From an uncultured Clostridia bacterium (GTDB lineage Bacteria > Bacillota > Clostridia > TANB77 > CAG-508), in the NCBI GenBank assembly GCA_947629045.1, contig CANRCF010000011.1, positions 1 through 41,354 of the forward strand: a stretch of DNA of 41,354 nucleotides, written 5' to 3'. Under the pieces are notes generated by a model that was not told the DNA's origin, did not search any database, and saw only the letters and a list, made by a program, of their open reading frames with translations. Of this stretch, positions 34,135-41,354 are shown piece after piece; the stretch's first letter is position 1, and every line of letters starts with the position of its first letter. The position numbers were made by a program, and so were the translations under genes.

Positions 34135-35490
34135 TTAATAATATATTTCAAGTTGCTGTGAAAAGTATTTATCATTTTTACTTGTGTATAAATTTAGATT
34201 GTTATTTTTCTTTAAAATTTGTCTTATTTCCCATAATCCTATTCCACTATTAGTTTTTTTAGATTTAGTAGAAAAATCTTTTTCAAATATTTTATCAATG
34301 TCAATATCTTTATTTTTATAAGTATTTTCAATTATCATTATAAATCTATTACGAGATGTTTCTTTACGAAAACTAACTTGAACATTTTTATCTTTGCACT
34401 CTGCTGCAGCTTCAATGGCATTATCCATCAAAACGCCTATAATCCTAGTGAGTTCATATACCTTTACACATTTTTCTAACTCATTTAAATCAATAAAAAT
34501 ATTTAAATTTATTTCTACTCCAATTTCATCTGCTTTATGGTATTTAGTAGCCAGTATATTATAAATAGCAGGATTATTTATAAGTGTAGGATTTAGAGCA
34601 GTTAAGTTGTTAGAACGATTACAGTCTTTTAATAATTGAGAATAGTATTTTTTTAAACCTGACATATCATTAGTAGCGATATACCCTCCGATACCTTGTA
34701 CAATATTATTGAAATCGTGTTTAAAACCTCTCATGTTATCATGTAATAAGATTAAAGTTTTATTATACAATTGAGCCTCCTCTAAACTTTGTGAAGTAGA
34801 AGCTAATTTTGTTGCATTTAACAAACTATAAATACTAATTAAAAAATAAGCTAAAAGGCTAAGTATTGTAGCTAAAGTTATGTATATAGGTGTAGATGAA
34901 CTATAAAATGCCATTAAATAAATTTGAGTAGCTACTACCATAATTCCTAAAATAGCATTTAATATAAATAATATTTTATTTTTTGTAGTCATACTGTCTA
35001 AATTGATATTAAACTTAAAATATTTAATTATTCTATATAGTAAATAAATACATAAGTATATTATCATGCTAAGTACAAATCTAAAGATTGGTATAAACAT
35101 TATAGATTCATAAGAAATATTTAATATATTTAAACAAATCTTTTGTAAAAATAATTCTAATAATATAGTAACTATTACTGAAATAAATTCAGAAACAATA
35201 GATTTTAACCAAGATGCTTTTAGTATTAATTTTATAAGGAGAATACCAAGCATTAAATTAACGAAGGTAGCGTAAGGGTCAGGAATAAAAAATCTTGAAG
35301 TAAATGCTACTATTCCCATTACAATAACATAAATAATTTTATGATTTTTAGATGTTAAAATATTTAAAACAGTAGTAAATAATAACATGTTTACAAAAGT
35401 ATCTACAAAACATGATAACAAACCAATGATGTTTAAAGCAATTTCATTTTGAGTTGTAATTACCGTCCAAATTGTTTGAAAAATTTCCAT
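34135..35490 (-). CDS. agrC: AgrC-type sensor histidine kinase
   Basis: AgrC senses the cyclic peptide. The protein has 451 residues: six to seven hydrophobic segments over about 18-225, then a dimerisation helix with phospho-acceptor H258 in RGFKHDFNNIVQGI, and a GHKL ATPase domain with N-box DNAIEAAAE and G-box SGIGLWEIRQIL. Both are hallmarks of the HPK10/AgrC family. The start is fixed by TTTTTGGAGGTG 8 nt upstream, so it truly overlaps the end of agrA by 47 nt in another frame. It is the likely receptor for the AgrD product encoded opposite. Confidence 0.94.
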   Translation of the reverse strand: MEIFQTIWTVITTQNEIALNIIGLLSCFVDTFVNMLLFTTVLNILTSKNHKIIYVIVMGIVAFTSRFFIPDPYATFVNLMLGILLIKLILKASWLKSIVSEFISVIVTILLELFLQKICLNILNISYESIMFIPIFRFVLSMIIYLCIYLLYRIIKYFKFNINLDSMTTKNKILFILNAILGIMVVATQIYLMAFYSSSTPIYITLATILSLLAYFLISIYSLLNATKLASTSQSLEEAQLYNKTLILLHDNMRGFKHDFNNIVQGIGGYIATNDMSGLKKYYSQLLKDCNRSNNLTALNPTLINNPAIYNILATKYHKADEIGVEINLNIFIDLNELEKCVKVYELTRIIGVLMDNAIEAAAECKDKNVQVSFRKETSRNRFIMIIENTYKNKDIDIDKIFEKDFSTKSKKTNSGIGLWEIRQILKKNNNLNLYTSKNDKYFSQQLEIYY

Positions 35491-36190
35491 TGTTGAACAC
35501 CTCCAAAAAGTGATTTTTATATTTAGGTCCTATATAGCATTTATTATTTGTATTATGATCTAAAAAGATGGTACTATTTATTACATTAATGTCTGTAATT
35601 TTATCTAAGTTTACAATATAGGATTTATGACATTGAATAAATCTATTAGGTAATTGTGTTAGGATTTTCTTAAATGAGCTATAAGTTTCATAATCACGAG
35701 TATCAGTATGAAAAACTACTTTCATTCCATCTTTTTTTATATATTGAATGCCATCTTGTTTAATAATAGTTTTATTATTGTCTAAACGAATAAAGTTAGA
35801 TTGCATACCAGAAATATCTTCAAACAATCTAACTAACGTATCTTCTAATCTTTCTAATGTAAGGGGCTTGGGCAGGTAATCAAAAGTTTTATATTTGTAT
35901 GCTATTAAACCATATTCTAGGTGAGCTGTGGTAAATATAATATAAATATTTTTATCTTTTTTACGAATTATATTAGCTAAATCAAGACCTGAAATTTTAG
36001 ATTTTAAATCAATATCTAAGAATACAACATTTACAGAATTATTTCTAATATAATTAATGAGCTCATCAGGATTGGGTGTACTTAATACAACTTGTGCATC
36101 ATAATTATTTTTTATAAAAATTGATTCTAACATTTTTTCCAACTTAATAAGTACATTATGGTTATCATCACACAATACAAAATCTAACAT
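35444..36190 (-). CDS. agrA: AgrA-type LytTR response regulator
   Basis: The protein has 248 residues. The receiver domain (about 1-120) has D8/D9 and phospho-acceptor D59 (VVFLDIDL), the same number as in S. aureus AgrA, plus DYLPKPL. The C-terminal LytTR DNA-binding domain (about 140-240) carries FIQCHKSYIVNLDKI. It contrasts with the OmpR-type regulator at 18345. The start follows ACGGAGG. The promoter is at 36307-36279. The stop lies inside agrC, so the two are translationally coupled. Its expected target is the agrBD promoter region (33060-33190), where I could not identify a clear direct repeat. Confidence 0.94.
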   Translation of the reverse strand: MLDFVLCDDNHNVLIKLEKMLESIFIKNNYDAQVVLSTPNPDELINYIRNNSVNVVFLDIDLKSKISGLDLANIIRKKDKNIYIIFTTAHLEYGLIAYKYKTFDYLPKPLTLERLEDTLVRLFEDISGMQSNFIRLDNNKTIIKQDGIQYIKKDGMKVVFHTDTRDYETYSSFKKILTQLPNRFIQCHKSYIVNLDKITDINVINSTIFLDHNTNNKCYIGPKYKNHFLEVFNNGNFSNNLDGNYNSK

Positions 36191-36278
36191 ATTTTATCCT
36201 CCGTAAAACTTGAAAAATTATGTTGCAAGTATTTTTTTGTTCGACAAAATTACCTAAAATTTTCCAATTAGTATTATA

Positions 36279-36307
36279 AATATAATTCAAATTAAAATTA
36301 ATGTCAA
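36279..36307 (-). promoter_or_regulatory. sigma-A promoter of agrAC
   Basis: On the minus strand TTGACA (36307-36302), a 17-bp spacer and TATATT (36284-36279), giving a leader of about 80 nt before agrA. Confidence 0.65.
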
Positions 36308-36425
36308 GCGATTTTTAGAAAATATATAAACTAAAAATGGAAAATAATAGAAAATTACATCATATTTACTTAATAAAATAGTTATTAAGATATAGATATT
36401 AAAAACAGCTATTTAAAAATAAATA

Positions 36426-36535
36426 GTTATTTTTTGGGATTTAAATACATAGTATTAAATACAAAAGGTATGTTTATTTTTCGGGCTTAAATACTAAATA
36501 TATGTTTATTTCATGTCTTAAATATAAAATGTAAA
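36426..36535 (+). repeat. degenerate tandem repeats upstream of pdaA
   Basis: Two adjacent 32-bp units (36472-36503 and 36504-36535) share GTTTATTT...CTTAAATA. A longer diverged unit (36426-36471) has GTTATTTTTTGGGATTTAAATAC. A partial fourth TTTATTTTTA follows. Part of the 418-nt gap between divergent agrA and pdaA, they may be repeated binding sites; nothing else is evident besides the agrA promoter and a hairpin at 36565-36591. Confidence 0.6.
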
Positions 36536-36564
36536 TTTATTTTTAACTATTAAAGATAATTAAT

Positions 36565-36591
36565 AATACTTGTTATTTTTAAACAAGTATT
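36565..36591 (+). promoter_or_regulatory. leader hairpin of pdaA
   Basis: AATACTTGTT (36565-36574) pairs perfectly with AACAAGTATT (36582-36591), a 10-bp stem with a 7-nt loop. It ends only 6 nt before the GGAGG of pdaA. No T-run follows, so it is not a terminator. It may protect the mRNA 5' end or modulate translation. Confidence 0.55.
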
Positions 36592-36607
36592 AGAAACGGA
36601 GGATTTT

Positions 36608-37462
36608 GTGAGGAAGAAAATAATAAATACAATATGGATAGCTACATTTATATGTATATTCACTTTTTCAATTATACAAGCCAACAAAGAGAAGATGGCT
36701 AATGATATTAATTTAAATAGAATAAGTTCAGTGCAAACAAGTTCAAATCAGGTATCTTCAAATGCAACTTTAAGTAATACAAAAATTGGGTGGGGGATAA
36801 AAAGAGCTAAAAACCATGTGCAGCCAGAGCTTGGAAGCAAAAATATTGAACTTATGGAAAAATATAATGGAATAGCAATGGGAAACAAAGATGAAAAGTA
36901 TGTATATCTAACATTTGATGAAGGCTATGAAGCAGGCTATACCGAAAAAATACTAGCTGTTTTAAAAGAAAATAATGTAGAAGCCACATTCTTTATTACA
37001 GCGCATTATTTAAACACACAGCCAGAATTAGTAAAAAAGATGATAGATGATGGGCATATAGTAGGAAATCACACTGTTAACCATAAATCGATGCCAGATA
37101 TAAATAATGAAACAATAAAAACGGAGGTTATGGATTTGCACACTGCAATCTATGAAAAATTTGGTTATGAAATGAAGTATATAAGACCTCCAAAAGGTGA
37201 ATATAGTGAAAGAACACTAGCATATACAAATAGCTTAGGTTATACAACAGTTATGTGGTCTTTGGCTTATGATGACTGGGATGAAAATAAACAAGGCAGA
37301 GAAGAATATGGTAAAAGTAAAATACTAGATAACATTCATAATGGAGCAGTAATTTTACTTCATGGAAATTCAAAAGACAATGCAAATATTTTGGATGAGT
37401 GCATCAAAGAAATAAAAAATATGGGGTATGAGTTTAGAAGCTTAAATAAGTTTAAAAAGTGA
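36608..37462 (+). CDS. pdaA: PdaA-type polysaccharide deacetylase (spore cortex)
   Basis: PdaA removes the acetyl group from muramic acid so that muramic-delta-lactam can form in the spore cortex, needed for germination. The protein has 284 residues from GTG 36608 behind ACGGAGG. A signal peptide or anchor spans residues 1-25. The NodB domain is about 97-280, with TFDEGYE (D104, E105), the metal histidines H155 and H159 in GNHTVNHKSMP, and RPPKGEYS. In PdaA the second acidic residue of the usual TFDDG is replaced (N in Bacillus); here it is E. Its neighbours yqfC and yqfD also serve sporulation. Confidence 0.93.
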   Translation: MRKKIINTIWIATFICIFTFSIIQANKEKMANDINLNRISSVQTSSNQVSSNATLSNTKIGWGIKRAKNHVQPELGSKNIELMEKYNGIAMGNKDEKYVYLTFDEGYEAGYTEKILAVLKENNVEATFFITAHYLNTQPELVKKMIDDGHIVGNHTVNHKSMPDINNETIKTEVMDLHTAIYEKFGYEMKYIRPPKGEYSERTLAYTNSLGYTTVMWSLAYDDWDENKQGREEYGKSKILDNIHNGAVILLHGNSKDNANILDECIKEIKNMGYEFRSLNKFKK

Positions 37463-37582
37463 TACCTGTAATTTAAATGAATGACTGTAAAAAAATAAAA
37501 AACTAAAAATTAAAAACTAAAATCAAAATTAAAAAAACATTAAAAAGCTAAATTTTAAAACAAAAAACGAGAAAGGAAAAAG

Positions 37583-37885
37583 ATGAGAAAGAGAAAAAGT
37601 AAAAAAAATAATACGTTTAGCAAAGTAGAAAAATTGTTAGAAATACCACAAGAAATATCTAGTGATATACCAAAATTTACAATGCTTGGCTTTGAAAAAT
37701 TGCTAATTGAAAATTATAAAGCGGTGCTAGAATATCAAGATTTTTTTATTAGAATAAGCACATATATTGGAATAATCAACATTAATGGATTTGAATTAGA
37801 CTTGCAAGAAATGAGAACAGACGAACTTCTTATAACAGGCAAAATAGAAAGTATAGATATTGAGGCAATTAGTGATGAAGCATAG
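37583..37885 (+). CDS. yqfC: YabP/YqfC-family sporulation protein
   Basis: This 100-residue protein of the YabP/YqfC family is expressed under sigma-E in the mother cell of Bacillus; its molecular role is unknown. The core FTMLGFEKLLIENYKAVLEYQDFFIRISTYIGIININGFELDLQEMRTDELLITGKIESI is typical. The basic start MRKRKSKKN follows GAAAGGAAAAAG. It precedes yqfD, as in other spore-formers. Confidence 0.93.
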   Translation: MRKRKSKKNNTFSKVEKLLEIPQEISSDIPKFTMLGFEKLLIENYKAVLEYQDFFIRISTYIGIININGFELDLQEMRTDELLITGKIESIDIEAISDEA

Positions 37886-38021
37886 CATACTTTTTACTAA
37901 AATATACATTAGAAAATTGAAGATTTTTAGCAAAAATGTAAATTTTCAAAATAAAAGAAACTTAAATAAAAAACTTAAATAAAAATTACTTTGATAAAAA
38001 ATACAAGGGAGAGAAAAAATA

Positions 38022-39206
38022 ATGTACTTTAGAATATTACTAAATATTATATTTGGCTATGTAAACATTGAAGTAGAAGGATATTTTATAGAAAGATTTA
38101 TAAACTTATGTAGGCAGAATAAAATATTTTTATGGAATTTACATAGAACCAAAACAACAATAATGAAAGTAAACCTAAGTATTCGAGATTTCAAAAAAAT
38201 CAGGGCTATTACTAAAAAAACTAAATGTAGAGTAAAAATCAAAAAGAAAAAAGGTATACCATTCATTTTACATAGATATAAAAAAAGGAAGATATTCTTT
38301 GCATTATTTTTAGTAATAATACTTGGAATAATTACACTTTCAAATTTTATTTGGAACATTGAAATAACAGGAAATGAAACGATAAATGAAGATGAAATAA
38401 AAAGCCTATTAGAGCAAAATAATTTTAAAGTAGGAACATGCAAAATAGGCTTAGAAACAGCTAGCTTAATACAAACTATTAGACTAGAAAGAGACGACAT
38501 TGCATGGGTTGGAATAGAGCTACAAGGAACAAATGCGGTAGTAAAAATAGTAGAAGCAGACAAAAAACCTGAAATTATACCAGAGGAAGAATATTGTAAT
38601 ATAATTGCAACAAAAGATGCGATGATAGTGAAGATAAACGCTCAAAATGGCACACCCGTAGTAAAAGAAGGAGATATGGTTACAAGGGGTAGCATCTTAA
38701 TACAAGGGTGGCTTGAAGGAAAGTACACTGGAAACAGATATGTGCACGCAAATGGCGAAGTTCAGGCAAAAGTTTGGTATTCTGAAAAAGTAAAAGTACC
38801 TCTAAAACAGATAAAAAAAGCCTTTACAGGACAGACTGAAAATAAATATTCCGTAAAGATAAATAATTTTGAAATATTTTTTACAAAAAGGGTTTCAAAA
38901 TTTAAAAAGTATGATACAATAGAAACGAATAAAAAAATAAAACTATTTTCGAATTTTTATTTACCTATTGAAATGAGAACTCAAAACCTACAAGAGTACG
39001 AAGAACAAGAGGTTATATGCACAATAGACGAAGCAAAAAATATGGGAATAAATGAAGCTAAACAAAAATTAGATGAAAAAATAGAGGATAAAAATTCTAT
39101 ACAAGATGAAAAAATTTATATAGAAGAAACAACTGATAGTGTAGAAGTAGAAGTTGTTTATGAGGTGTTAGAAAACATTGGGACAAAAGAAAAAATTGTA
39201 TTTTGA
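38022..39206 (+). CDS. yqfD: sporulation protein YqfD
   Basis: The protein has 394 residues. It has an N-terminal cytoplasmic part (about 1-85, basic, with KKTKCRVKIKKKKGIPF), one transmembrane helix (about 90-110, IFFALFLVIILGIITLSNFIW), then an extracytoplasmic region with a POTRA-like start (NIEITGNETINEDEIKSLLEQ) and the conserved VVKEGDMVTRGSILIQG. The family is a sigma-E-dependent mother-cell membrane protein required for efficient sporulation. The ribosome binding site is AAGGGAGAG. It overlaps nothing; the next gene starts 13 nt after its stop. Confidence 0.93.
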   Translation: MYFRILLNIIFGYVNIEVEGYFIERFINLCRQNKIFLWNLHRTKTTIMKVNLSIRDFKKIRAITKKTKCRVKIKKKKGIPFILHRYKKRKIFFALFLVIILGIITLSNFIWNIEITGNETINEDEIKSLLEQNNFKVGTCKIGLETASLIQTIRLERDDIAWVGIELQGTNAVVKIVEADKKPEIIPEEEYCNIIATKDAMIVKINAQNGTPVVKEGDMVTRGSILIQGWLEGKYTGNRYVHANGEVQAKVWYSEKVKVPLKQIKKAFTGQTENKYSVKINNFEIFFTKRVSKFKKYDTIETNKKIKLFSNFYLPIEMRTQNLQEYEEQEVICTIDEAKNMGINEAKQKLDEKIEDKNSIQDEKIYIEETTDSVEVEVVYEVLENIGTKEKIVF

Positions 39207-39219
39207 AAAGGAGAAACCT

Positions 39220-40431
39220 ATGGAAGAAAGAAGTTTAAGAGTATATCAGGACAAAACATTTTTCTCAAAAATAACAAATACTATTACAAAACTACTTATT
39301 CCAACTAAAATTGGAATAAATGGAATGCTAATTTCAATAAAAAGAAATAATGCATTAAAGGCATACGAAGCATATGTGGGAAATGAGAAAATAGAGCAAG
39401 AAAGCAAAAGAGAAGCAGTGGTTCAAAAGTTTGAAGATGTATATGCACTATACTTAGAATCAATAGATAAATACATTTTAGATTCTATTTATAAAAAAGT
39501 AAAAAATGAAACTGCAAATGAATTTGAAAGAAATGCATTATCAGAGTACTATTCAATAGTTCATTTGAAAGAAACTGAATATCTAGAATATAAATATAAA
39601 AAGCAAATGTATCTATTAGATTTAGATTATGATACTGTAGAAACTACAAATAAAGAACAATTAATGGAAAGATATAGTAAATTATATACAGGTCAAATGG
39701 AATCTTTATATAAAGGCTTATTAAAGCACTATTCAATTAAACTTGCAGATAATTTAACACCAAATGCAAAAGAGGAAGTATATCGTAAAATATTTAATAC
39801 AATAGAGGGCTACATTGAAAAAATATTACCATTGAAAATGAAGCAAAATCCAGACGATAAGCTATATAAAGACATATTAGAAGAATATCAAAACTTTGAA
39901 AAATTTGAAGTAGGTAAACTTGACCAAAACGATACAATAGAAAAAAATATGATTTTGTTAGGTTTAAGTAGAAAATTATTTACACATAGCTTACCATTAA
40001 TAGTTGCAGAGCAATGCTATGAAAAAATATTAGATGATACAAGAAGCTTAATAGTAGACACAAAAGTTGCACGCAAACAAGAAAAAGCTTATTCACTACT
40101 TATTAACTTAATTGAAGAATATAATGTTAAACTATTAGCAACAAAAATATATTGGGACAAACCAGCTCAGCGTGATGAGTACAAAGTTTTCTGGAATGAA
40201 TTTCAAAAAATAAATAAATCAAAAGATAAAAATTACATTGATTATATAAAAGACAAACAAATATTATTCTTAAAAAATGATTTAAAGAAATTAAGAACTA
40301 ATGAAAATAAGTATTACAAAATTATTAATTTCTATTGCCAAAAATTAGTTGAACTTGGTGCTATGAGAAACTTAAAAAATTCTTATAGTGAAGGAAACGG
40401 AAAGTATATAAAAAGAAAAGTAAAAGTTTAA
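39220..40431 (+). CDS. hypothetical protein between yqfD and ybeY
   Basis: The protein has 403 residues from ATG 39220, 7 nt after AAAGGAG; an in-frame ATG at 39178 lies inside yqfD. It is nearly all helical and highly charged, with no membrane helix, cysteine pair or nucleotide-binding motif (no Walker A, so it is not PhoH). Clusters of Tyr and Lys recur (EYLEYKYKKQMYLLDLDYDTVE, NENKYYKIINFYCQKL). Residues ~20-40 (KITKLLIPTKIGINGMLISIKRNNALKAYEAY) are the most hydrophobic. In most clostridia phoH and a PgpH-type gene occupy this place. I do not recognise the family; it may be a sporulation-associated structural protein. Confidence 0.75.
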   Translation: MEERSLRVYQDKTFFSKITNTITKLLIPTKIGINGMLISIKRNNALKAYEAYVGNEKIEQESKREAVVQKFEDVYALYLESIDKYILDSIYKKVKNETANEFERNALSEYYSIVHLKETEYLEYKYKKQMYLLDLDYDTVETTNKEQLMERYSKLYTGQMESLYKGLLKHYSIKLADNLTPNAKEEVYRKIFNTIEGYIEKILPLKMKQNPDDKLYKDILEEYQNFEKFEVGKLDQNDTIEKNMILLGLSRKLFTHSLPLIVAEQCYEKILDDTRSLIVDTKVARKQEKAYSLLINLIEEYNVKLLATKIYWDKPAQRDEYKVFWNEFQKINKSKDKNYIDYIKDKQILFLKNDLKKLRTNENKYYKIINFYCQKLVELGAMRNLKNSYSEGNGKYIKRKVKV

Positions 40432-40523
40432 TAAATTATATAAAATTTTATAAACAATGTCGTAACTATTAACAATAAATAATGCTTATGAATAATAAGT
40501 TAATCTAAAAATAGGAGCAAAAA

Positions 40524-41030
40524 ATGAATTCAGTAGCAGAAATTATATGGGATGACATATCAAAAAATGAACAAAATGAAGCACTAATAGAAAAGGTAAT
40601 ACAAAAATGTTTTGAGGTAGAAAAAATAAATCCTACCTCTTTTTACATTTGCGTTACTTTAACAAATCCTAAGAATATTCAAAAAATAAATAAAAAATAT
40701 AGAAATATAGATTCTCCAACAGATGTACTATCATTTCCTATGTATGAGAAAGAAGAACTAGACAAATTGATTGTAAAAGAAATGTTAAAATATGATGACA
40801 TAATGAAAGAAGGAATTTTACAAGACATATTAGGTGATATTATAATTTCTATTGAACAAGTAGAAAAACAAGCAGAAGAATATGGACATAGCTTTGAAAG
40901 AGAACTTGCATACATGGTAGTACATGGTTTTTATCATTTAAGAGGTTATGATCATATGCAAGAAGATGAAAAAGCTCAAATGAGAGAAAAAGAAGAAAAT
41001 GTGCTATCTAAATTAAATATAAATAGATAG
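40524..41030 (+). CDS. ybeY: endoribonuclease YbeY (rRNA maturation factor)
   Basis: YbeY is a zinc endoribonuclease acting in 16S rRNA 3' maturation and ribosome quality control. The protein has 168 residues. The metal motif is H134-x3-H138-x5-H144 in VVHGFYHLRGYDH. The upstream family motifs NKKYRNIDSPTDVLSFP and LGDIIIS are present. An insertion of about 20 residues (EKEELDKLIVKEMLKYDDIMKEG) separates them, longer than in E. coli and usual for clostridia. The ribosome binding site is TAGGAG. It ends the sporulation/ribosome cluster. Confidence 0.95.
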   Translation: MNSVAEIIWDDISKNEQNEALIEKVIQKCFEVEKINPTSFYICVTLTNPKNIQKINKKYRNIDSPTDVLSFPMYEKEELDKLIVKEMLKYDDIMKEGILQDILGDIIISIEQVEKQAEEYGHSFERELAYMVVHGFYHLRGYDHMQEDEKAQMREKEENVLSKLNINR

Positions 41031-41072
41031 CAATAATCTATTAAAGGTTAAATATAAAAACCAAAATTCGTA

Positions 41073-41164
41073 TTGACAATTTAAAATAGATATAGTATAA
41101 ATTAACTATAAACATGAGTGTGAAAACATAAAAAGATATGAATAATATGAGAAATAACACTCAT
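41073..41164 (+). promoter_or_regulatory. sigma-A promoter and structured leader of the (AG)9 locus
   Basis: TTGACA (41073-41078), a 17-bp spacer and TATAAA (41096-41101) make a strong promoter. Just after the start, ATGAGTGT (41114-41121) pairs perfectly with ACACTCAT (41157-41164) across a 35-nt loop. The untranslated leader to the small ORF at 41270 is about 160 nt, long for such a short gene. Confidence 0.65.
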
Positions 41165-41269
41165 AATACTAAGTAAGAAAAAACAAATAGATAATATAAA
41201 ATAATTTAAGTTATGGAAAATAAATACATAAAAATTATAAAGTATTATCTAAAAGAAAGAGGAAAACAG

Positions 41270-41326
41270 ATGAAAACTAAAAACGCTTGTGGCTCTAGAG
41301 AGAGAGAGAGAGAGACTGTCCGTTGA
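41270..41326 (+). CDS. small ORF with (AG)9 tract, possibly phase-variable, window edge
   Basis: ATG 41270 is preceded by AAAGAGGAAAACAG, a good ribosome binding site. It reads MKTKNACGS, then Arg-Glu pairs from the (AG)9 tract, then TVR and stop at 41326 (18 residues). Losing one AG would switch it into a frame (DCPLNRKNNK...) that stays open to the window end at 41354. The layout (K-rich start, A-G-S or A-C-G-S, dinucleotide tract, one long and two short continuations) matches the (AC)15 ORF at 27891. Function is unknown; coding status is uncertain. Confidence 0.45.
   Translation: MKTKNACGSRERERETVR
41297..41314 (+). repeat. (AG)9 dinucleotide microsatellite
   Basis: Eighteen uninterrupted bases of AG inside the 41270 ORF, followed by ACTGTCC. 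Each unit gained or lost changes the downstream reading frame. Confidence 0.93.
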
Positions 41327-41354
41327 ATAGAAAAAATAATAAATCAAAATATAT

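Overview
The window is AT-rich (roughly 30% G+C by eye) and reads as chromosomal DNA of a low-GC, Gram-positive, spore-forming member of the Clostridia. The evidence is strong AGGAGG-type ribosome binding sites, an alpha/beta-type small acid-soluble spore protein, PdaA, YqfC and YqfD, a ctsR-mcsA-mcsB-clpC operon, GatCAB, a long-form HPF and a fermentative AdhE. The adhesin-like KGITLIALVV leader protein suggests an uncultured gut clostridium, but that placement is inference.

Layout. 1-960: two orphan small genes in convergent orientation, each behind a sigma-A promoter followed by a near-identical GGTAATTACC palindrome, so probably co-repressed. 1-10 kb: adhE, then leuS-gatC-gatA-gatB. 10-12.6 kb: a small accessory patch with an XRE regulator, two unrecognised genes, a RelB-like 43-residue antitoxin orphan and a small membrane protein. 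12.7-14.6 kb: rpsT, hpf and an exported DUF4179-like protein. 14.8-21 kb: a BceAB/Vex-type ABC transporter, whose permease is frameshifted, with its own OmpR-type regulator and histidine kinase; a direct repeat over a poor -35 is the likely response-regulator site. 21-22.7 kb: a SASP gene, a Cof-type HAD phosphatase and a small coiled protein. 22.7-27.8 kb: the CtsR-controlled protein quality-control operon, followed by a candidate small RNA.

27.9-29.8 kb is the most unusual part. It holds a small ORF interrupted by (AC)15, then a membrane-anchored protein whose last ~43 codons switch abruptly to GC-rich, NNY-type codons inside a C-type-lectin/formylglycine-enzyme fold. This has every mark of a diversity-generating retroelement variable region, although no reverse transcriptase or template repeat lies in the window. 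29.8-33 kb: CDF metal exporter, a small membrane protein, an rRNA methyltransferase and an RluA-type pseudouridine synthase. 33-36.2 kb: a complete agr quorum-sensing locus (agrBD facing agrCA), including a 39-residue AgrD. 36.6-41 kb: sporulation genes pdaA, yqfC and yqfD, a 403-residue unknown and ybeY. The window ends in a second small ORF with a dinucleotide tract, (AG)9, which resembles the (AC)15 locus in design.

A further pattern cuts across these regions. gatB and the CDF gene share a leader in which the Shine-Dalgarno is separated from the true start by a hairpin, with a 3-4 codon mini-ORF at the normal Shine-Dalgarno distance. The methyltransferase gene has a similar geometry. No tRNA, rRNA, CRISPR array or transposase gene was seen.
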